Shown here: in pieces, positions 15,383 to 20,109 of the stretch
Layout of the letters: each line of letters starts with the position of its first letter
How positions within the stretch are numbered: position 1 is the first letter of the stretch
Origin: a virus
Virus record (IMG/VR): IMGVR_UViG_3300042555_002565
Coordinates: 1-20,109 of that record
DNA: 20,109 nucleotides
Strand: one strand, 5' to 3'
Position numbers and translations under genes: made by a program
Notes under the pieces: generated by a model
The model's database searches: none
What the model saw: the letters and a program-made list of their open reading frames with translations, nothing else
What the model was told of the DNA's origin: nothing

Positions 15383-15965
15383 CGTTAGATAGTTCCCTTA
15401 AAGCAAGCTCTATTTCTTCACGCAATAAAAAATAAATTTCATTACGATCATTCATTGCAACAAATTGAGAGGCTAAACGATCTGGTAGATTAAAAAGCGA
15501 TTCTTTAATGCGCTTACCAATTTCATAAAAATCTTTTTTTACTTTATTCCCATCAACTAAACGGCCGCTAAGTTCTTCTACTTCTAAACGTTCAAGTTCT
15601 GCTGAAAATTGCATTTTACGAGTGCGGGCTTGTTCATACGATTCTTTATTATCAATTTTAAAAATATTTGTTTCTGTTTCTTCCGGTTCTTCCGTTTCAA
15701 TTTCATTGGAGTTTAGAGATAGTTTAGTCTCTAAACTTTTTTTAGGCTCATTGTTTAGGGGTAGTTTAGTCTCTAAACTTTTTGAGTTATAATCAGGATC
15801 AGATTTAGATAAGACTTCTAAAACTTTTTTGTAATCAAATTTTAGTTGATTGCTTATAGGATCTCTTGCCATAGCATGATTGAGCCTCCCCTCTTTTTTA
15901 AGCTGCGAGATCCGACTTTTTGAAAGATTTAATTTTTTTGAAAGTTCATTTTGGTTTAGAAGCAT
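15369..15965 (-). CDS. terS: Terminase small subunit (Nu1-like DNA-binding protein)
   Basis: This 198-residue protein should recognise the packaging site and recruit the large subunit. Residues 3-30 (NQNELSKKLNLSKSRISQLKKEGRL) form a helix-turn-helix like that of Nu1. A polar linker (about 55-100) holds a duplicated KSLETKL segment and an acidic run. A helical region (about 105-198) contains ARTRKMQFSAELERLEVEELSGRLV, a motif common in phage small terminases and DNA-packaging Nu1 proteins, followed by FNLPDRLASQF. The start has AGGA eight bases upstream. It directly precedes and overlaps the large subunit gene. Confidence 0.87.
   Translation of the reverse strand: MLLNQNELSKKLNLSKSRISQLKKEGRLNHAMARDPISNQLKFDYKKVLEVLSKSDPDYNSKSLETKLPLNNEPKKSLETKLSLNSNEIETEEPEETETNIFKIDNKESYEQARTRKMQFSAELERLEVEELSGRLVDGNKVKKDFYEIGKRIKESLFNLPDRLASQFVAMNDRNEIYFLLREEIELALRELSNDEYK
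15711..15783. repeat. 22-base direct repeats with internal dyads inside the small terminase gene
   Basis: Identical 22-base copies at 15720-15741 and 15762-15783 lie 42 bases apart. Each contains AGTTTAG-TCT-CTAAACT, a 7-bp dyad. A third arm (GTTTAGAGA at 15711) can pair alternatively with TCTCTAAAC at 15728. In the protein this gives KSLETKL twice, 14 residues apart, in the linker. AGTTTAG occurs again at 16022, beside the cos candidate. Candidate roles are a terminase binding site or a small in-frame palindromic insertion. Confidence 0.7.
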
Positions 15966-16000
15966 ACCACAGTCCTAGGGGTTGGGGTTTTTTTTGTCTA

Positions 16001-16092
16001 AAGCGTTTATTTTAGCGGAAAAGTTTAGGTTATAAAAATTTTATAACCAGCCAAAACCGGAGCGCCTCGCTGCCACCGGGAAATAAACGCTA
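16001..16092. other. Candidate cos packaging site
   Basis: In the 194-base non-coding gap before the small terminase, a sharply G+C-richer segment (about 16048-16080) carries AGCG-CCT-CGCT (16061-16071) flanked by CCGG at 16057 and 16076, a hyphenated dyad like lambda cosN. Read in the terminase direction, GGTTTTGGCT and an AT-rich tract ending AAAATTTT follow; lambda cos, as I recall it, has GGTTTTCGCT and then GAAAATTTT. The element is enclosed by an 11-bp inverted repeat, AGCGTTTATTT (16002-16012) and AAATAAACGCT (16081-16091). Position and terminase type fit cos; cut positions are unknown. Confidence 0.5.
16028..16048. repeat. Perfect 21-base palindrome upstream of terminase
   Basis: GGTTATAAAA and TTTTATAACC flank a single central A, giving ten perfect pairs. 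It lies between the G+C-rich dyad and the small terminase gene, where lambda has cosB. It could be a protein-binding site or an architectural bend site. As a regulatory operator it would sit 63 bases upstream of the terminase start. Confidence 0.75.
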
Positions 16093-16159
16093 GGAAGAAC
16101 CTACAAATATAGATAACTATATAATAAATAATTACTTACTCTAAGTTAAATAAGTATTA

Positions 16160-16372
16160 TTATTTGTTAATTGCCAATTTGTTTTTCACACCGTTTTTAT
16201 TCTTTTCACAAGAAAGATATTCTTTAATATGTTTGTTTTTAATATAATCTAAACACTCTGAATCTAACCAATCTATTAAGTATTGCTTAAGTCTAATATC
16301 TAATTTATTAATATTGATAGCGAGCCTTTGAACTATTTTAATTTGTTTGTCATTTATTTCTTTATTAATCAT
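16160..16372 (-). CDS. Uncharacterised 70-residue protein
   Basis: This small, basic, mostly helical protein has about 70 residues, with INKEINDKQIKIVQRLAININKLDIRLKQYLIDWL as a probable helix pair and two cysteines (one in SECLDYIK, one in YLSCEK). AAAGAGAT lies about 12 bases upstream of ATG. It is the last gene before the cos candidate and follows a 152-residue unknown gene by 26 bases. The family is not recognised. The end before cos often holds lysis or late control genes, but there is no membrane segment here to suggest a holin. Confidence 0.5.
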   Translation of the reverse strand: MINKEINDKQIKIVQRLAININKLDIRLKQYLIDWLDSECLDYIKNKHIKEYLSCEKNKNGVKNKLAINK

Positions 16373-16398
16373 ATGTATATATATCTCTTTAATAATTA

Positions 16399-16857
16399 TT
16401 AATCACGGCAATTCTTATCACAATGCCATGTATAGAATTGATTATCTTCAACTAATTTGAAGTCATAAAAACCATAAGCTACAGGGTTTTTTCCTTCAAT
16501 ATCTTGAATTTCTCCGGCTTTTTCTTCTGTAAATTCTCCAGTATTATATACAGTAAAATGAATTTTACCGTTTTTTGAACTATCGTTATCATGTACAAAA
16601 TAAATAAACCCATCATATATTTTGGCTTGTTTAAACCAATTCATTTGTTCTTGAATTAGATTTAAATTATTTTCAAAATATTTAATCATTTTTTCATTGC
16701 CAAACTTAAAGCCTGTGTCGTAGGCGTATCTTAATAAATCAGATATTTTACTTATAAATTCTTTGTCAACTAACTCTTTTTCTTTCATATATTTTGTTAG
16801 AGCTTTTTTCTTTGATACTAGTAATAAATTCATTTCTTGAGATGTGCATGGTGTCAT
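16399..16857 (-). CDS. Uncharacterised 152-residue protein
   Basis: This 152-residue protein has a helical, charged N-terminal half (about 5-80, with KKALTKYMKEKELVDKEF). The C-terminal half is beta-rich (KIYDGFIYFVHDNDS, GKIHFTVYNTGEFTEE, AYGFYDFKLVEDNQFYTWHCDKNC) and ends with a His-Cys-X4-Cys cluster. Its ATG overlaps the stop of the Z-like gene (ATGA), with AAGGAAT as Shine-Dalgarno, so the two are translated together. No known family is recognised. Co-translation with a tail-like gene hints at a structural or assembly role; this is inference. Confidence 0.6.
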   Translation of the reverse strand: MTPCTSQEMNLLLVSKKKALTKYMKEKELVDKEFISKISDLLRYAYDTGFKFGNEKMIKYFENNLNLIQEQMNWFKQAKIYDGFIYFVHDNDSSKNGKIHFTVYNTGEFTEEKAGEIQDIEGKNPVAYGFYDFKLVEDNQFYTWHCDKNCRD

Positions 16858-17486
16858 TTTTTTAATTCCTTAAATGCTATGTTAACATAGTAATTCATAT
16901 TATTTGAAAGTTTTCTTTCGTATACTTCATTAGCTCTACTCTTTAATTTATCAAATAAGCTTGTGTTTTTTCTTAATATTTCAGACAAAGATACATCTGA
17001 TTTTAATTTACCGTATTCAGTTCTTTTACCATTTCTTTTTAAAGATAATAACGTACCAGCAATTGATCTACCTTTTTTAGGTGAAACCATGAAAGTATCT
17101 TTAGGTTCAACAATTTGTCCTTGAATAGTAGCTACAACTTTTAAAAATTTACGCCCGTTTTTTCCTCTTACAGGTTGCAATTTGTAAGGAAATGAAGAGA
17201 CGCTTTCGTTTATTTTAGAAAAAACTACACGAGCAAATAAACTAGGAATAGGAGTGCTCATATCTACCTGATCTTTACCTCGCCTAACTCTTTTTTTATA
17301 AAGCTTTTTATCTATTTTTAATTCATTTTGCTTAGAAAGTTCCTTTCTAGTTGTTACTAAAACTGTTTTTACAGTCTGACTTAAAGTTGTAACAAGAGCT
17401 TTTCTTATAGCTTCTTTTCTTAAATATTCTGTAAGCTGTGTTAATTTATAAAGTGATTCATATTTAATTTCTAATAATTTACTCAT
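16854..17486 (-). CDS. Minor tail protein Z-like protein
   Basis: This 210-residue, strongly basic protein resembles the phage minor tail protein Z family, whose lambda member helps complete tails. Similar features are the N-terminal helix with AIRKALVTTLSQTVKTVLVTTRKEL, the KIDKKLYKKRVRRG block, PSLFARVVFSK (matching 'a.i.v.......l..f'), and the late helical stretch SRANEVYERKLSNNMNYYV. The length is near lambda gpZ (192). It is coupled by ATGA overlaps to the gene before and the gene after. Its position far from the tail operon and upstream of cos is unusual. The family call is by motif impression, so moderate. Confidence 0.5.
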   Translation of the reverse strand: MSKLLEIKYESLYKLTQLTEYLRKEAIRKALVTTLSQTVKTVLVTTRKELSKQNELKIDKKLYKKRVRRGKDQVDMSTPIPSLFARVVFSKINESVSSFPYKLQPVRGKNGRKFLKVVATIQGQIVEPKDTFMVSPKKGRSIAGTLLSLKRNGKRTEYGKLKSDVSLSEILRKNTSLFDKLKSRANEVYERKLSNNMNYYVNIAFKELKK

Positions 17487-18031
17487 TTAAAACCCCCATT
17501 AAAATCAAATATTGTTAGAGGATGATTTGATAATTTAGTCCTAATCTTTTTTTTGATTTGAACCATAGGTTCATTTATATCAAGAAAAAAACCATTTTCA
17601 TTTTTATTTGCATCATCTAATTCACAATAATATCTAGTAATAGGTAGTTTTTTATGCTTTGGTGGTAATTCATTTTTTACTAATTCTAGTGGTAATTTTG
17701 TTAGCTCTGGATCATCTAAATTTAAAGACAGCATCCTATATAAATAAGGTAAAAGCATATTGAAGGCTATTAAAATGTGATAAGGCTCGACATCATCCCT
17801 TGTTGTCATATTAGTTTCATCAATTAAATCTTGAACTGTAATAATTTTATTGCGGTAAATTTCGCAATATTGATATCTACATAATATATAAGCCGCTTGT
17901 CTAACGTTCTCCGTAAAATAAGGGAACTCCATTTTCTCACGTTGTAACTTTGTAAATTGTGGAATCCGACCCATTCTTAAAACGGCACTTTTAATCGTTT
18001 CATTTCTTATTTTTTTACGGTCGACGTGCAT
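17483..18031 (-). CDS. Uncharacterised 182-residue protein
   Basis: This 182-residue protein has a basic N-terminus (VDRKKIRNETIKSAVLRMGRI). A helical, Tyr/Leu-rich core follows (FTENVRQAAYILCRYQYCEIYR, IAFNMLLPYLYRMLSLNL), then a C-terminal region ending in NHPLTIFDFNGGF. Helix content is high and no membrane segment is clear. The Shine-Dalgarno is AAAGG. Its stop overlaps the next start (ATGA), and the GGGGG near its end serves as the Shine-Dalgarno for the Z-like gene. No family is recognised. It links the recombination genes with the coupled Z-like block. Confidence 0.6.
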   Translation of the reverse strand: MHVDRKKIRNETIKSAVLRMGRIPQFTKLQREKMEFPYFTENVRQAAYILCRYQYCEIYRNKIITVQDLIDETNMTTRDDVEPYHILIAFNMLLPYLYRMLSLNLDDPELTKLPLELVKNELPPKHKKLPITRYYCELDDANKNENGFFLDINEPMVQIKKKIRTKLSNHPLTIFDFNGGFK

Positions 18032-18073
18032 ATTTTTACCTTTATTATAAAAATAAATTAGCAGCTTATAAAT

Positions 18074-18625
18074 TTATTTAAAAAACAATTCGTCGTCATC
18101 ATCATCTTTTTTAATATTTGTCTTTTTTGAAATAGGACTAGGCGTATTTTTATCAACTAAAATCGGTTCTGCTAGTGCTTTTCTTTGTATTCCATTCTTT
18201 TTATCTTCACCAATAGCAGGTCGTACATAATCTTTAATCTCAAATAATCTTACTTGTGGTTCATTTCTTCCATTATAATCATTAAATTTATGAAAAACAT
18301 CAGCACTAAATTCTCTACCAATTAAATTTTCTAATTCATTTAATTTAAGGTTTTTAAATTGACACGCTTTAATTATTAATGCTACTTTCTTTAAATTGTA
18401 TTCTGATTGTTCTTTTGTAGCAAATACTAAACCATAAAATACACAGTAATTTTTAAATTTTTGGCTTGTAACTTTAAATTTAAATTTAATCTGTGTATTA
18501 CCGTTTTTTGTAACTGAATTATCAACATTTTCAACTACAAAATTATATCTACCCTTTTCAATAATATCATTCTCATTGTCATATTCATCTGTATTAATTT
18601 CCATATTAAAATCAAAATCAATCAT
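18074..18625 (-). CDS. DUF669 single-strand DNA-binding-like protein
   Basis: This 183-residue protein matches DUF669 phage proteins. An early strand pair is EKGRYNFVVENVDNSVTKNGNTQIKFKFKVTS, followed by NYCVFYGLVFATKEQSEYNLKKVALIIKACQ ('...a.......l..l..a'), LNELENLIGREFSADVF, and a charged end. The C-terminal tail is DDDDDELFF plus Lys, much like the acidic, phenylalanine-ended tail of SSB that recruits partner proteins. DUF669 genes often stand next to Sak4/AAA_24 genes, as here, and may serve as the phage SSB. The gene has a GAAAGGG Shine-Dalgarno and lies 25 bases after the ATPase gene. Confidence 0.75.
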   Translation of the reverse strand: MIDFDFNMEINTDEYDNENDIIEKGRYNFVVENVDNSVTKNGNTQIKFKFKVTSQKFKNYCVFYGLVFATKEQSEYNLKKVALIIKACQFKNLKLNELENLIGREFSADVFHKFNDYNGRNEPQVRLFEIKDYVRPAIGEDKKNGIQRKALAEPILVDKNTPSPISKKTNIKKDDDDDELFFK

Positions 18626-18650
18626 AATAAAAACCCTTTCTAAATAAGTG

Positions 18651-19370
18651 TTATTTTAATAAAGAATAAAATTTTAAATAATCGTCTTTACTATTTCCTA
18701 TTGTAATAACTGTGTTTAATGAGTAGCGAGATTTTGCAAGAATAGAAGCGGTTTCTTGAGTATAAATTTTTCTTCCCATTTCTTCCCTTGGGATTTTTCT
18801 TTTGTCTTCTAATTCTTTAAAGGTGAAAGATTTTGAAACAAATAAAACAGCATCAACTTGAGCCACTATATATGAGCAACTTTTTTGATTTAATCTTAAG
18901 GAATAGCGATCAAATGATTCAGCTAACGGGTTATCAAATCTTTTAATTTGTTCATGAGCTATAAATATAATATTTTTATTATGATTTTCTAATAAACTTT
19001 TAAAGCTTTTTAATAATGTAACCCACTTTTTTTGAGCTTGCTCAAAACCTTTTCCATAGTCAAAATCCGTGATCGTTTTTTTTCCATGTTGATTACAAAC
19101 ATGCTCAAAAATCATTTGTTCTAAAAAATCAATACTATCTATTACAATAGTATCATATTGCTTAATCTCATTTAATTTAAAACAATCAAGAAATTCATCA
19201 AAATCTTTAATGCCTGATATTCTATTTACGTTTAGTTTTTTTGTACCATTTTCAACATCTAAAAAAATTGGATTAGGCGCAAAACTCGCTAGTGTTGATT
19301 TTCCTACACCAGCCGCACCGTAAAGAATTATAAAAAATGGTGTATCAATTTTCCCTTGATTTATTTCCAT
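18651..19370 (-). CDS. Sak4-like phage recombination ATPase (AAA_24)
   Basis: This 239-residue protein has a RecA-like ATPase core. FFIILYGAAGVGKSTLA holds the Walker A (GAAGVGKST, 18-26). FLDVENGTKKL follows, then YDTIVIDSIDFLEQMI with Walker B Asp78, and IIFIAHEQIKRFD (134-146), a sensor-like strand seen in Sak4 proteins. Phage members of this family are single-strand annealing or exchange proteins that work with a cognate SSB, here probably the DUF669 protein encoded next. Length and motif order fit the family (about 220-240). A helicase loader role is a less likely alternative. Confidence 0.85.
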   Translation of the reverse strand: MEINQGKIDTPFFIILYGAAGVGKSTLASFAPNPIFLDVENGTKKLNVNRISGIKDFDEFLDCFKLNEIKQYDTIVIDSIDFLEQMIFEHVCNQHGKKTITDFDYGKGFEQAQKKWVTLLKSFKSLLENHNKNIIFIAHEQIKRFDNPLAESFDRYSLRLNQKSCSYIVAQVDAVLFVSKSFTFKELEDKRKIPREEMGRKIYTQETASILAKSRYSLNTVITIGNSKDDYLKFYSLLK

Positions 19371-19384
19371 AATATTTTAAACCC

Positions 19385-19987
19385 TTAAACATGAAATGAA
19401 AGCTTAGAGCCTCTAAAAAAAGGCACAAATCTTTCATTATTTGAAATTTCATTATTATTTTTATTATTTCTACGCTCTAAATATCTTCTAATTTCAAACA
19501 CGCCAAAATGCCTTAATTCAATTCTATTTAAATCAATTAAAATGTTAGATATTGTTTTAAAAAATTCATTTACCACCAAATAACAATCATCTTTATGGAT
19601 TAGAAGACCTGAATTTTTTAAAGACTCGTGTAATTTTTCGGATAGTAAAATACTATAATTTGAATCACTGAACTGATCTGATTTGTTCTTTAAAGAGTAT
19701 TTAAAATTCTTAGAAAACTTACAACGTACTACTGGCTTAATATTAATATTGTTAATTTTTTCTTTTGTTTTAAAATTCATTCCTGATTTAATATTGTAAG
19801 TTTTTTTGTAGAAAACTCCCAAGTTCGTTATTTTTAAAACATTATTTGAATTAATTTCTTGAATACACAAATGAATTATTCTGTTTACAATAAGTTCTAA
19901 TTTGCAAGTATCCACTGTGTAATCTTCTAGCATTGTGTTAATTAAATCTTTTTTTGTATATGTTTTATTACTAACAGTTTTTTTCAT
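19385..19987 (-). CDS. Tandem HU/IHF-like DNA-binding protein
   Basis: This 200-residue protein contains two HU/IHF folds in one chain. Domain 1 (about 10-100) has TKKDLINTMLEDY, ITNLGVF in place of 'GFGtF', and GMNFKTKEKINNINIKPV. Domain 2 (about 113-200) has ELRHFGVFEIRRYLERRNNK and ends VPFFRGSKL. HU-family dimers bend DNA, and a fused pair could act as a single-chain dimer. The arm-tip proline that normally intercalates in DNA is replaced by Phe72 in domain 1 and by Lys176 or a neighbour in domain 2. I chose the ATG at 19987 (GAGG six bases upstream) over a TTG four codons earlier. Confidence 0.82.
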   Translation of the reverse strand: MKKTVSNKTYTKKDLINTMLEDYTVDTCKLELIVNRIIHLCIQEINSNNVLKITNLGVFYKKTYNIKSGMNFKTKEKINNINIKPVVRCKFSKNFKYSLKNKSDQFSDSNYSILLSEKLHESLKNSGLLIHKDDCYLVVNEFFKTISNILIDLNRIELRHFGVFEIRRYLERRNNKNNNEISNNERFVPFFRGSKLSFHV

Positions 19988-19995
19988 TTCTAACC

Positions 19996-20109
19996 TCAAT
20001 TTATTACAAAAACATCTTCAATTGCTTTGTTTATTTCTTGATCGTTAAGATATTTTTTTAGTAATAAGACACATGACAAACTTTCATTAGTCATATTTCC
20101 TCTGTCTCT
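19996..20109 (-). CDS. Small ORF or end of a longer gene, cut by the window edge
   Basis: This open frame ends in TGA at 19998-19996, just before the HU-like gene, whose GAGG Shine-Dalgarno overlaps the stop. An ATG at 20094 preceded by AGAGGA would give a 32-residue, helical peptide starting MTNESLSCVLLLKKYLNDQE. The frame stays open to the edge, so this may be the C-terminus of a longer protein. No family is recognised. Confidence 0.4.
   Translation of the reverse strand, partial: RDRGNMTNESLSCVLLLKKYLNDQEINKAIEDVFVIN

Noticed and set aside
15981-15998. Plus-strand terminator at the GGGG-T8 run before the small terminase
   Set aside because: No stem precedes the T-run in the plus direction and no plus-strand gene lies upstream.

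Overview
This window is a strongly AT-rich stretch of a tailed-phage genome or prophage. Genes are read with the standard code: TGG supplies Trp and TGA is a stop. All genes but one lie on the minus strand, so the transcription order runs from about 20100 down to 1. The virion it encodes is a mosaic. It has a lambda-like packaging and portal set (Nu1-type small terminase, GpA-type large terminase, gpW-like connector, lambda-family portal), a capsid made as a fused prohead protease plus Mu gpT-like major head protein, and a Mu/SfV-like contractile tail. The low G+C, dense overlapping genes and lack of a recognisable host gene suggest an AT-rich bacterium, perhaps an intracellular proteobacterium. 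The host cannot be named from this sequence.

Right part (20109-16160): a recombination block holds a double HU/IHF-like protein, a Sak4-like RecA-fold ATPase and a DUF669 SSB-like protein with an acidic tail. A translationally coupled trio follows: an unknown protein, a minor-tail-protein-Z-like protein and another unknown. A 70-residue unknown ends this part. The non-coding gap 15966-16159 holds an unusually GC-rich dyad, a near-perfect 21-nt palindrome and a long inverted repeat just upstream of the small terminase. I propose it as the cos site.

Middle part (15965-11494): terminase small and large subunits are followed by a pair of diverged 47-nt hairpin repeats, a coupled pair (82-residue unknown plus DprA), one plus-strand 78-residue gene, and the gpW-like connector. 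A terminator-like hairpin ends one base from the gpW start codon. The dprA/78-residue cassette looks like an accessory insertion between terminase and portal. The phage thus carries SSB-like, Sak4-like and DprA-like proteins, which could form a complete ssDNA-handling pathway.

Left part (11488-1): portal, protease-capsid fusion with a probable internal start, DUF2190 protein, joining protein, tail terminator, sheath, tube, tail assembly chaperone with a canonical -1 frameshift site, tape measure, gpN-like protein, gpP-like baseplate hub, and the first codons of a gp45-like spike/baseplate gene. Gene order matches the Mu tail module.

Best leads: the DprA-containing cassette and its possible link with Sak4 and DUF669; the cos candidate; the terminator abutting the gpW start; the T_TTT_TTC frameshift site; the internal start in the capsid fusion; and the duplicated HU protein, which lacks the usual intercalating prolines.
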